NCBI GenBank assembly: GCA_021775315.1
Contig: JAJFIC010000064.1
Location: 1 to 64,000, forward strand
Source of the DNA: Paracoccaceae bacterium
Lineage (GTDB): Bacteria > Pseudomonadota > Alphaproteobacteria > Rhodobacterales > Rhodobacteraceae
Length of the DNA: 64,000 nt
Direction: 5' to 3'
Shown: piece after piece, positions 27,464 through 36,978 of the stretch
Numbering within the stretch: position 1 is the stretch's first letter
Layout of the letters: each line of letters starts with the position of its first letter
The notes under the pieces: model-generated
What the model saw: the letters and a program-made list of their open reading frames with translations, nothing else
The model's database searches: none
What the model was told of the DNA's origin: nothing
Program-made: the position numbers and the translations under genes

Positions 27464-27540
27464 CACTTGCACAGCGCTGCGCAACATTATACCCAAAGCC
27501 TCAACAAAAACGTAACATCCTTACGCCTTGAGGTATTATC

Positions 27541-28518
27541 ATGAGCTTTGTCACCCAACCCCCGGCCCCTGCCCGCCCGAACCGCTGCCAGCTTTTCGGC
27601 CCGGCCTCGCGCCCTGCGCTGTTTGAAAAAATGGCCAGTTCCGCCGCAGATGTGATCAATATCGACCTGGAAGACAGCGTCGCCCCGGACGACAAGGATC
27701 AGGCCCGCAGAAACGCGATTGCCGCGATCAATGATGTCGATTGGGGCAATAAATACATGTCGGTGCGGATCAACGGGCTGGACAGCCCTTATTGGTACCG
27801 CGATGTGGTTGACCTGCTGGAACAGACCAACGGGCGGTTGGACCAAATCATGATCCCAAAGGCCGGAAACGGTATGGACATCTACGCGGTTGATGCGCTG
27901 GTCAGCGGCATCGAAATGGCCAAGGGTCGGCAAAAACACATTAGCTTTGAGGCGATTATCGAAACCGCCGCCGGTCTGGCCCATGTCGAACAGATCGCCG
28001 CCGCCAGCCCCCGAATGCAGGCACTGTCACTGGGTGCTGCGGACTTCGCAGCCTCGATGGGCATGCAAACCACCGGCATCGGCGGCACGCAATCAGATTA
28101 CTACATGCTGGAAAACGCAGAACCCGGCACGCCTCGGGCAGTACATTTCGCCGACCCTTGGCACATGGCGACGGTTGCCATCGTCTCGGCCTGTCGCACC
28201 CACGGCCTGCTGCCGGTTGACGGCCCGTTCGGGGATTTCTCGGACGAGGAAGGTTTCCGCGCCCAAGCCCGCCGCTGTGCAACCCTTGGGATGGTCGGCA
28301 AATGGGCCATCCACCCAAAACAAATCGCACTGGCCAACGAGGTTTTCACCCCATCGGCCGAAAAAGTCGCCGAGGCGCGCGAAATATTAGCGGCAATGGA
28401 ACAGGCGAAGGCCGATGGTCAGGGCGCTACGGTTTACAAGGGCCGGTTGGTTGACATCGCGTCGATAAAACAGGCCGAAGTGATTGTAAAACAATCAGAA
28501 ATGATAACGAACAGTTAA
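27541..28518 (+). CDS. mcl1: L-malyl-CoA/beta-methylmalyl-CoA lyase
   Basis: A 325-residue HpcH/HpaI (CitE-like) lyase. The start region RPNRCQLFGPASRPALFEKMA and INIDLEDSVAPDDKDQAR, the Glu/Asp metal site around FEAIIETAAG and GAADFAASMG, and KWAIHPKQIALANEVF all match Rhodobacter-type Mcl1. The enzyme cleaves beta-methylmalyl-CoA to glyoxylate and propionyl-CoA and acts on L-malyl-CoA, the hallmark steps of the ethylmalonyl-CoA pathway used for acetate growth without isocitrate lyase. GAGG precedes the ATG. A PhaR-type palindrome lies upstream. Confidence 0.9.
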   Translation: MSFVTQPPAPARPNRCQLFGPASRPALFEKMASSAADVINIDLEDSVAPDDKDQARRNAIAAINDVDWGNKYMSVRINGLDSPYWYRDVVDLLEQTNGRLDQIMIPKAGNGMDIYAVDALVSGIEMAKGRQKHISFEAIIETAAGLAHVEQIAAASPRMQALSLGAADFAASMGMQTTGIGGTQSDYYMLENAEPGTPRAVHFADPWHMATVAIVSACRTHGLLPVDGPFGDFSDEEGFRAQARRCATLGMVGKWAIHPKQIALANEVFTPSAEKVAEAREILAAMEQAKADGQGATVYKGRLVDIASIKQAEVIVKQSEMITNS

Positions 28519-28541
28519 CAAACAGCGGGGCGGTCACGTGA

Positions 28542-28922
28542 TTATCGCCCTGCCACAGCCCCCATTGCCATCGCCATGATCGGCATCAAAAAATAGCGCA
28601 AACCGATATCCTGAAACCACGCGCCAACGCTTTGCCCTGACATCGGCAACAACAGTGCCAGATCAAGCGCAAGGTTCATCGCCAGCCAAAAACAGCCCAA
28701 CACGAACCCCGCCTGCACCGATTTGGGCACATGACGAAACGCCAACACCAACAGCCACACACCGACCGCGCCACCAATCACCACCATCAGGGATTTAAAC
28801 AAAGGTTCCGCAATGCTCAGCGCGCCGGACTGGTCGAAAAAGGCAAATGCCGCGACAAACGGAATGGCCCAGCTGGCAAGCCCCAGCAATGCAATGCGCA
28901 GGCTGAATATTTTTGAAAACAT
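28542..28922 (-). CDS. Four-helix membrane protein, unknown function
   Basis: A 126-residue integral membrane protein with four helices and no recognised family motif (starts MFSKIFSLRIALLGLASW). Helix three to four contains LNLALDLALLLPMSG. I chose the ATG at 28922, 8 bases after AAAGG; an ATG ten codons further upstream is possible. It converges with the malyl-CoA lyase gene and is divergent from accA. Confidence 0.65.
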   Translation of the reverse strand: MFSKIFSLRIALLGLASWAIPFVAAFAFFDQSGALSIAEPLFKSLMVVIGGAVGVWLLVLAFRHVPKSVQAGFVLGCFWLAMNLALDLALLLPMSGQSVGAWFQDIGLRYFLMPIMAMAMGAVAGR

Positions 28923-29147
28923 GGCTAGGGCCTTTCGTTTGCTCGCGCTCATGGTGTGCCATATCTTTTTCAAGGTCAATCAAACGCCGCGTATGATAAA
29001 CTTCACATCCCAGTGACGCGGGCCAGCGGCAAACGACAACCTTGCCCGATCCGATGCCCGTCAAAAGCTGCATTTTGCGCGACCAAAGCGTTGCAAAACC
29101 CGCGTCCCGCGGTCATATAGTTACAACATTCGGCGCAGGAGCAAGTG

Positions 29148-30110
<963 letters not shown>

Positions 30111-30221
30111 CACCGCTTCGCCGCACGTACAATTCGGCTCGCTTTGCACCTTTGGCCTATCAGCGTTCCAAAAATACTCAAATCCAACGGTGACGGCACA
30201 AGAAACGGGCCGATGGCTGGC

Positions 30222-30857
30222 TTAGCTCTCGTCGCGCACCCAGAATTGTTCCCGGGCGCGATCCTCGTAAACCGCGTCATAATCTGTTCCGCCCTCAGCC
30301 CCGTTGGTCATCGCCTTGAGGAAATCACCAGCCGTCGGCAACCCATCGGGCAGATCACGCTTGTCGCTTTTATCCCCCCACAACCGTGCGCGCATGACAG
30401 CCTTGGCACATTGGAAATACACCTCTTCAACCGTCATAACCAAAACGGTTTTCGGCAGCATATTCTTGCGTGCAAACTGGCCGCAAAGTCCGGCGTCAGC
30501 GGTCAGTTTGCCCCGCCCGTTGACCCGCACCACATTGTTGCTGCCCCGCACCAGAAACATCAGCGACATCCGATCATCGCGCAGAATGTTGCGCAGGCTG
30601 TCATTACGGTTATTGCCAGCCCAGTCCGGCATCAGAATGGTCTTAGCGTCCTGAACCGCCACCACCGGGCCATCATCGCCGCGCGGCGTGCCATCCGTGC
30701 CCTCAGGACCGACGGTCGACAGCACACAGAATTTTGAGGCCTCAATCCAGCGGCGGTATTCCGGCGTCAGATGGTCAGCGACCTTGGCCAGCGAGGTCGG
30801 CACAGGCGTGCCATAAAGCGCTTCAAGCTGTGCAATGGTTTCCAGATATTCCATCAT
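30222..30857 (-). CDS. Pyridoxamine 5'-phosphate oxidase-family flavoprotein
   Basis: A 211-residue split-barrel FMN-binding protein of the PNPOx-like class with the text PRGDDGPVVAVQDAKTILMPDWAGNNRNDSL-type found in the MSMEG_1061 subfamily. Such proteins bind FMN or F420; their substrates are mostly unknown. It starts with ATGA overlapping the plsC stop, so it is the last gene of the ftsE-ftsX-plsC-PPOX operon. Confidence 0.82.
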   Translation of the reverse strand: MMEYLETIAQLEALYGTPVPTSLAKVADHLTPEYRRWIEASKFCVLSTVGPEGTDGTPRGDDGPVVAVQDAKTILMPDWAGNNRNDSLRNILRDDRMSLMFLVRGSNNVVRVNGRGKLTADAGLCGQFARKNMLPKTVLVMTVEEVYFQCAKAVMRARLWGDKSDKRDLPDGLPTAGDFLKAMTNGAEGGTDYDAVYEDRAREQFWVRDES

Positions 30858-31597
30858 TGCTGCCCCTTGGCCAGATCAAAACCGGCCTCTTCCATCAACC
30901 GGTTCGAACCGGACTCGACGGATTTTTCCAGCGCAACTGTAAACGCATCAACCGTCAGGCCCGGCGCGATTGGTGGCAAGAACTCGACCACCGCCAGCCC
31001 CGGTTTTCGCAATATCCCGTGACGAGGCCAGAACACCCCGACATTGGTGGCCGCGGGCACACAAGTCTGACCGGTTTCCTTATACAAAACCCCGGTGCCA
31101 ATCTTGTAAGGCTTGCTGGCCCCTGCAGCCACGCGCGTTCCTTGTGGAAAGATGATCAACTGGCCGGGCTGTTGCGCCCCTGACTTCACCTCGGATACCA
31201 TCTTTTTGATCGCCACACCGCGCTTGCCACGATCCACCGACACACAGCCCATGCGCTTGGCGTAAAAGCCCACAATCGGGGTCCAGATGATTTCCTTTTT
31301 CATGATGAATTTCGGTTCAGGCGTGGCATGAACGATCATGATGATGTCAAAAAAGCTTTGGTGTTTTGAGGCAACCAAAACCTCGCCCTGTGGTACTTCA
31401 CCCCGGATTTCCGAGCGCAGACCGACCATCAGATCCGCACTCCAACGAACCCAGCCGCAATAAGTGTGCACAGCACGAAAGGTCCATTTGCGCGAAAAAA
31501 ATGCGAGCGGGGTGAAAAACACCGCCATCAGGGCCATCATCAGATACATCTGCGTAATAAAGACCAGCGACATGAAATATTGCACCAGCAGCCCCAT
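30854..31597 (-). CDS. plsC: 1-acyl-sn-glycerol-3-phosphate acyltransferase
   Basis: A 247-residue membrane-bound acyltransferase that makes phosphatidic acid. The catalytic box is KHQSFFD (His79, Asp84), and IIFPQGTR is the glycerol-phosphate-binding motif. Two N-terminal helices anchor it. The ATG at 31597 overlaps the ftsX stop (TGATG). Pairing of phospholipid synthesis with FtsEX in one transcript may couple envelope growth to division; that is inference. Confidence 0.9.
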   Translation of the reverse strand: MGLLVQYFMSLVFITQMYLMMALMAVFFTPLAFFSRKWTFRAVHTYCGWVRWSADLMVGLRSEIRGEVPQGEVLVASKHQSFFDIIMIVHATPEPKFIMKKEIIWTPIVGFYAKRMGCVSVDRGKRGVAIKKMVSEVKSGAQQPGQLIIFPQGTRVAAGASKPYKIGTGVLYKETGQTCVPAATNVGVFWPRHGILRKPGLAVVEFLPPIAPGLTVDAFTVALEKSVESGSNRLMEEAGFDLAKGQQ

Positions 31598-32499
31598 CAG
31601 GTCACCCCTTTCAATGTTCTGAACGCCGCTGCACGGGTGGCCCAAAACGCCACGAACGCGGCAAAAGGTGGGATCAGAAACGGCAGCAACCAATGCCAGC
31701 CCCGAAATCCAAGCCCGGTCAGAAACGCCCCTTCATCCGCCGCCGCTGGCAACAACCAAACAGCGATCACCGCGATCAGCGTGCCAAATGCCGCGCCGCC
31801 AAAAGCACGCAGCGTGAACCGCCGCACAAAGGCCCGCGCGATATAGGTATCACGCGCACCCACCAGCCGCAGAACGGAAATGACCGTCGCATTTGCCGAC
31901 AAGGCCGCATTAGCCGCCAGCGTAATCATCGCCCCGGTTGAAACCGCAATAAGCGTCAGCGAAAAGGCTGCCAGCAGGCGCAATCGCGCTGCCGCGTCAA
32001 TCAACGGGCGTCGCCAGCGCGTGTGGTCGTCAAAAACAGCCCCCGGGGCCTCGCCCTTCAGCCGCAAACGCAACCCTTCGATATCGGGGCCTTCGGTGGT
32101 TTCGATCACTTCAATCAAGCGCGGGATGGGCAGGCTTTCGATCGGCAGGTCAGGGCCAAACCACGGCGCCAGCAATTCCCGTTGCTCCTGATCGCTCAAA
32201 ACCCTTGCCGAGACGATGCCGGGCGTGGTTTCCAGCACTTTCAGAACGGCTTGTGATTGCGCCTCCATCTGACCGGCGGGGGCCGATATCCGCACGGTCG
32301 CGGTCCGGGCCAGTTCAGCCGACCAGCGGTCCGCCAGACGCCCCGTGGCCAACGACAAGGCCATCGCGAACACCGCCAGAAAGGCCATTGCCCCAGCCGT
32401 GAACGTTGTTAGCTGCGCGGTATAACCAGATGGCGGCACCACTTTGCCAGCGTTCTGATCACCACCCAAAAGGTCGGATATGGCCCGAAACACAGCCAT
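31597..32499 (-). CDS. ftsX: Cell division ABC transporter permease FtsX
   Basis: A 300-residue membrane protein with a first helix near residue 35, a periplasmic domain (about 60-165) and three C-terminal helices, with the FtsX text VISVLRLVGARDTYIARAFVRRF between helices. It transmits ATP hydrolysis by FtsE to periplasmic amidase activators. The start ATG overlaps the ftsE stop (TGATG). The periplasmic loop sequence is divergent, as usual in alphaproteobacteria. Confidence 0.9.
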   Translation of the reverse strand: MAVFRAISDLLGGDQNAGKVVPPSGYTAQLTTFTAGAMAFLAVFAMALSLATGRLADRWSAELARTATVRISAPAGQMEAQSQAVLKVLETTPGIVSARVLSDQEQRELLAPWFGPDLPIESLPIPRLIEVIETTEGPDIEGLRLRLKGEAPGAVFDDHTRWRRPLIDAAARLRLLAAFSLTLIAVSTGAMITLAANAALSANATVISVLRLVGARDTYIARAFVRRFTLRAFGGAAFGTLIAVIAVWLLPAAADEGAFLTGLGFRGWHWLLPFLIPPFAAFVAFWATRAAAFRTLKGVT

Positions 32500-33176
32500 C
32501 ACAAATCCGCCCCGGCCAATTGCAGCCGCCTGTTATGGATGCGTAAAACCCGCGTCGTGGTCTGGCTTTTGGCGGTGCGGATCAGGTTCAGATCATGGGT
32601 GGCAATCAGAATTGTCTTACCCATCTTGTTCAGCTCCACCAGCAATTGCAGCAGGCGCAGCGCCATTTCCCAATCAATATTGCCGGTCGGTTCATCCGCG
32701 ATAATCACGTCCGGAGACATAATCACCGCCCGCGCCAGTGCCGCACGCTGACGCTCACCACCGGACAACTGCGGTGGCAGCGAATTGGCCTGCCCTGCTA
32801 GCCCAACCCAAGACAACAAGTCATTCAGGTTGCCCATCTCAGCCTCAGAATCGCGACCCGAAACATCCAGCGGCAGGGCGATATTTTCCGCCAGCGTCAA
32901 ATGATCCAGAAATTTACAATCCTGATGAACAACGCCAATGCGCCGTCTGGTCGTGGCCACCTGATCCCGGTTCATCGAACGCACATCAGTGTCAAAGATA
33001 TTCACCTGACCGGCACTTGGTAACAATTCCATATAACATAGCCGCAATAATGTGGTTTTGCCTGCCCCTGACGGCCCCGTTAAAAAGTGAAAAGACCCGG
33101 GCGCTAAGCGCAGGTTCAGCTCGGTCAGAATATCCCCGCCGCCATAAGAATAAGCGGCATTCGCCAGTTCGATCAA
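32499..33176 (-). CDS. ftsE: Cell division ATP-binding protein FtsE
   Basis: A 225-residue ABC ATPase: Walker A GPSGAGKTT (34-42), signature LSGGERQRAALARA (136-149), Walker B VIIADEP (156-162) and ATHDLNL. I chose the TTG at 33176, 6 bases after GGAG, because it gives MIELANAAYSYGGG, the usual FtsE N-terminus; the open frame continues far upstream but without support. It is divergent from the zinc-finger gene at 33340. Confidence 0.9.
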   Translation of the reverse strand: MIELANAAYSYGGGDILTELNLRLAPGSFHFLTGPSGAGKTTLLRLCYMELLPSAGQVNIFDTDVRSMNRDQVATTRRRIGVVHQDCKFLDHLTLAENIALPLDVSGRDSEAEMGNLNDLLSWVGLAGQANSLPPQLSGGERQRAALARAVIMSPDVIIADEPTGNIDWEMALRLLQLLVELNKMGKTILIATHDLNLIRTAKSQTTTRVLRIHNRRLQLAGADL

Positions 33177-33339
33177 TTTTAGCTCCGATTCCCTAAGCGC
33201 CGATACTTGCTCAACAACCAAAGGGTTGCAATCTTTTGGATTTGTACCAGATACTTGGAATGAATGGCAGGCCCCGTTACAAGGGTTTAACGGCCCGAAT
33301 CGGCCAACGTTCTGAGCAGAAACAAATCCTGGGGGTCGG

Positions 33340-34281
33340 ATGCGACTCGTTTGCCCAAATTGTGCCGCCCAATACGAGGTTGATGCAAATGCCATCCCCG
33401 AGGATGGACGCGATGTGCAATGCGCAAATTGCGGCAATACGTGGTTTCAGGATCGCGGCGAACCGGGCCAGGCCGCAACCCATGAACAACCTGACCACAC
33501 CGGTGACGATGCCGGTCCGGACACGTATGACGCAAATGGCGGCGAAGACGCGCAGGACGACGACGAAACCGCGCCTGACGAAGATCAACGTCAAACGCAT
33601 ATACGCCCGCAAGCCGCGCCAGTAGATCAGTCGGTCCTTGATATTCTGCGCCAAGAGGCCGATCTTGATGCGTCGACCCGCCAAGCAGGTGAAGCATCCC
33701 ACGCCGCCCCGGACGAACCTGAGGCCGAACCGGACGATGCATCAGACGACACGCCAGATGACCCAGCAGACGAAGACGACGGCCTCGCCCTGCGCGCCCG
33801 CGCCGCCCGCAGTCGACTGACATCAAACCCCGAGCGCGAACGTCGCCTGCATCTGTCACCGGAAACTGACGAGGATCAGTTCGACGACGATCTGCCCGAG
33901 GACGTAGTGTCCGTGGCCCCGGCCCCGCAACGCCGCGCCGCCGCTGAACATCCGCAGCACGAGTTGCCGGATGTTGATGCGCTGAATTCCAGCCTGCGGT
34001 CTGCCGACGACGACAGCCGGGTTGATGACGAACGCGCGCGCCGCCGCAAACCTGCGCCCGGGAAACGAAGCAACAGCTTAGGTTTCTATCTTGCTGTGCT
34101 GATTTTCCTGATACTGCTGGCGCTTTACGCGCTCAAACCACAAATCATCGCAGCACTACCGGGTGCTGCACCCTATCTTGACCAATACACCTTGCTGGTC
34201 GATGCGGCGCGTCATCGACTGGCCGAAGGCATGCTTGCCCTGATCGAGGCTGCGCGAAATCTGATGGCTCAGTATCTCTAA
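33340..34281 (+). CDS. MJ0042-type zinc-finger membrane protein
   Basis: A 313-residue protein. Residues 1-37 are a zinc ribbon with two Cys pairs (CPNC and CANC) of the MJ0042 type. The middle (about 40-235) is a long, low-complexity, very acidic stretch with islands such as QSVDILRQEA-like and ARAARSRL. One membrane helix sits at about 249-270, followed by a short C-terminal domain. Rhodobacterales often carry such a gene next to ftsE; its job is unknown. A cytoplasmic finger tethered to the membrane is the likely topology. Confidence 0.8.
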   Translation: MRLVCPNCAAQYEVDANAIPEDGRDVQCANCGNTWFQDRGEPGQAATHEQPDHTGDDAGPDTYDANGGEDAQDDDETAPDEDQRQTHIRPQAAPVDQSVLDILRQEADLDASTRQAGEASHAAPDEPEAEPDDASDDTPDDPADEDDGLALRARAARSRLTSNPERERRLHLSPETDEDQFDDDLPEDVVSVAPAPQRRAAAEHPQHELPDVDALNSSLRSADDDSRVDDERARRRKPAPGKRSNSLGFYLAVLIFLILLALYALKPQIIAALPGAAPYLDQYTLLVDAARHRLAEGMLALIEAARNLMAQYL

Positions 34282-34371
34282 ATCTTCTTATGGGTTTCAT
34301 CGTTGCAAAAATACTCCCACGCGGAGCGTATCGCCCCGCAGGGGCTGAAAGTAATGGCCCGAAGGGCCCCC
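34282..34371. repeat. Intergenic CAAAAATACTC element with short hairpins
   Basis: The 90 bases between two convergent genes hold CAAAAATACTCCC at 34306-34318, CCCCGCAGGGG at 34334-34344 and GGCCCGAAGGGCC at 34356-34368. The last is a tight hairpin next to the stop of the minus-strand gene, followed on that strand by ATTACTTT. Together they probably form the transcript ends of both genes. Confidence 0.5.
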
Positions 34372-36936
34372 TTAGAACCGGTCCAGCAACCGCTCAAGAT
34401 AATCAAGCTCGATCCTTGGGCGGCTTTTATCGCCCGAGCGACGTCGGATTTCTTCCAGCAGTTCACGCGAACGCATAAAAGGCGAATCGCCGTTCAGCAA
34501 CGAATCTTCTGATCCGATCCGACCCGTGGTTCCGCTTTGCCGCCCCAAGGGGTCGCGTTGTGAATTCGGGTCAGGACTGCCAGCCTGATCGCCCTGCCGA
34601 CCCATGTTTTGGTTTTGGTTCTGTGCCTGCTCCTGACCCAAATTTTCCAACCCTTCGCGCAACGCATCCAAAGCTTCGGCCTGATTATCAAGCGCCTGGG
34701 GCAAATCACCCTGACGCAAAGCCTCGGCCGCCTCGCCCATCTGGCGTTCCGCCCGGCGCAAGGCCTCGCGGGCCGCTTCACCTTCGTCGGTATTAGCGTT
34801 TGGCAAACCGTTTCGCTGGCTCTCCAGAAGTTGCCGCAAAGCCTGTTGCCGGTTGGCCAAATCTTGCTGACTTTCAGCACCGGGTTGGTTTTGACCGTTC
34901 TGACCTTGGCCCTGTGTCCCGTCTTGATTCTGCCCCGGCTGCTGGCCCGGTTGACGCTGGCCGTTGAATTCTTCCTGCATCTGCCGGAATGCATCGTCAG
35001 ACAAATCCTGCTGCTGACGCATGGTGTCGGCCAGATCGCGCATCGATTGCTGACCCTGCCCTTCGCCTTCACCTTGTGACCGACGTGCGGTTTGAATGTT
35101 TTCCATCAATTCACGCAGTTGTTCCAGCAATTGCTGGGCCTCTTCCATCCGACCTTCGCGCGTCAGTTCCTGAATCCTGTCCAGCATTTCCTGCAATTGA
35201 TCGCTGGTGATTTCACGCTGTTCACCGCTTTGCGCCTGATCTGGGTTCTGTTCTGCATCGCGCGCCATTTGTTCCAGATAGTCGCGCATTGCGCGGCGCA
35301 ATTCTTCCGCCAGTTCGGCAATTTCCTCGTCCGTGGCACCGTTTTCAATGGCTTCAGACAACCGCTCCTGCGCCCGGCGCAGACGCGCCTCAGCGTCAGA
35401 CAGATCGCCGTCTTCGATCAGCAACGCCGCCCGCCACAGCAGATCGGCAATCTCGTCGCGCAGCGCATCGGACACTGTGTCATCGCGCCGGTATTCCAGA
35501 CGACGAAGGGCCGAGCGCAGCACCAGATAAGCCTTTTCGTTGTCAAAAACATCCTCGGGCAAATAACTGACCGCGCGCAAAACCTGCGCAACCCGCGTGG
35601 CGTTTTCCCGGTTCCACAACAGATCGCGACGTTGCTCGACCACTGCTGCGGCCAGCGGGTCAAAAAACCGCCGACCCGGTAATATGATAGATTCAGGTTC
35701 GGCCCCGGCCTCTTGGCCAATGTCATCGACAACCGACATTCTCAGGGTCACCGGCAAGCCGACCCAGCGATGCAGCGACAGATCCTCGACCAAGACATCG
35801 TTGAATTTTCTGGTGCCGCCGGAAAACGGCAAAGGCAAATCCAGCGTTATATCCGACTGCGGCTCGGGCGGCAGCGCCAGCCCATAACGTCGATCAGTGG
35901 CATCAAGATCAAGCGATAGCGTAACCGTACCGCCAACCACCCCGTAATCGTCGGCGGCCTCAAAACTTAGCTTGGTTTCACCTGCCGGGCTGCGATCAAC
36001 CGGGCCGGTCAGCGCGATCATCGGCTGCTCATCCGGGATCATAGTGATTTGCCAGTTTGTCTCAACCCCATCACCTGCGCCGGTAATCCGCACCACACCG
36101 CTTTGCGCAACTTCAAAATCCTGCTCAGTGGCCAGCTCATCACTTTCCAGCGCTGGCTTGCCGGAAACCGTTTCACTAAAGCCGATGCCATCAGCGTCGC
36201 CATAGAACCTGAGGGTTATTTTACTACCAACCGGAACTGGCAGCGGATCACCCGAACTAATTTCGTTCAAATAAATACCCGGCAGACCAGTATAACGCGG
36301 CGGTTCAATCCAGCCTTCAAATATCGGGCCCGACGCAAGGGCAGCACCGCCATCAGGATCAAGCACCGCGTTCAGATCCGTGCGGCTGACCGAGCCAAAC
36401 ACCAAGGCGACCACCAATGCCGTCGCTGCAATATAGCGCAGCCCGAAAGGATCACGGTCCGAAATCCGCAAATCGGGTTCGACCGGACCAGCAGCGGCAG
36501 CCTGTTCCGCCATCCGCGCAACATGGGCGCGCCACACAGCGGTCGAAGCGCCGTCATCAGCGCCGATTGCCTGCGCGTCCCACAACGCGGTAAGTGGGCG
36601 ACCTTTAAGCGAGCGATCAATGCGATCGGCCACGGCATTGCTGTCGGGCCAGCGAAACCGACGCAGCCCGTAAACCAGCCCCGCCACAAGACCGGAAACA
36701 CCAATCAGCGCCAGAAAATAAGCTATTTCAACGGAAAGATGATCCATCAAACCAAATGACAAAACTGTCCAGATGGCAAACGCCCAGGACCAAAGCGGCC
36801 AAAAGGCCCGCGTGCCGCGTTCGGCAATCATGCCCAACCGGGTCAGCGTCATCGGCCTGCGCAACGATTTGAGCGCCCGCGCCTTTAGCATCAGCTGGGT
36901 CGACGAAATCTCAATTCTGCTTGCCGGTTTGCGCAT
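34372..36936 (-). CDS. TIGR02302 family (DUF4175) membrane protein
   Basis: An 854-residue protein of the alphaproteobacterial TIGR02302/DUF4175 family. Two N-terminal helices (about 43-90) and one near 165-185 anchor it; a beta-rich periplasmic region follows (GPIFEGWIEPPRYTG). Residues about 540-800 are charged and helical, then strongly Gln/Asn/Gly-rich (GQQPGQNQDGTQGQGQNGQN). The ending contains RSGDKSRPRIELDYLERLLDRF-like text typical of the family. Function is not known. The ATG follows AAGGA. Single frame, no frameshift. It lies 42 bp downstream of lysA. Confidence 0.88.
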   Translation of the reverse strand: MRKPASRIEISSTQLMLKARALKSLRRPMTLTRLGMIAERGTRAFWPLWSWAFAIWTVLSFGLMDHLSVEIAYFLALIGVSGLVAGLVYGLRRFRWPDSNAVADRIDRSLKGRPLTALWDAQAIGADDGASTAVWRAHVARMAEQAAAAGPVEPDLRISDRDPFGLRYIAATALVVALVFGSVSRTDLNAVLDPDGGAALASGPIFEGWIEPPRYTGLPGIYLNEISSGDPLPVPVGSKITLRFYGDADGIGFSETVSGKPALESDELATEQDFEVAQSGVVRITGAGDGVETNWQITMIPDEQPMIALTGPVDRSPAGETKLSFEAADDYGVVGGTVTLSLDLDATDRRYGLALPPEPQSDITLDLPLPFSGGTRKFNDVLVEDLSLHRWVGLPVTLRMSVVDDIGQEAGAEPESIILPGRRFFDPLAAAVVEQRRDLLWNRENATRVAQVLRAVSYLPEDVFDNEKAYLVLRSALRRLEYRRDDTVSDALRDEIADLLWRAALLIEDGDLSDAEARLRRAQERLSEAIENGATDEEIAELAEELRRAMRDYLEQMARDAEQNPDQAQSGEQREITSDQLQEMLDRIQELTREGRMEEAQQLLEQLRELMENIQTARRSQGEGEGQGQQSMRDLADTMRQQQDLSDDAFRQMQEEFNGQRQPGQQPGQNQDGTQGQGQNGQNQPGAESQQDLANRQQALRQLLESQRNGLPNANTDEGEAAREALRRAERQMGEAAEALRQGDLPQALDNQAEALDALREGLENLGQEQAQNQNQNMGRQGDQAGSPDPNSQRDPLGRQSGTTGRIGSEDSLLNGDSPFMRSRELLEEIRRRSGDKSRPRIELDYLERLLDRF

Positions 36937-36978
36937 GGCTTCCTTGATTAGAGGCCCTGAATGCCGCCCGTTACGAGG

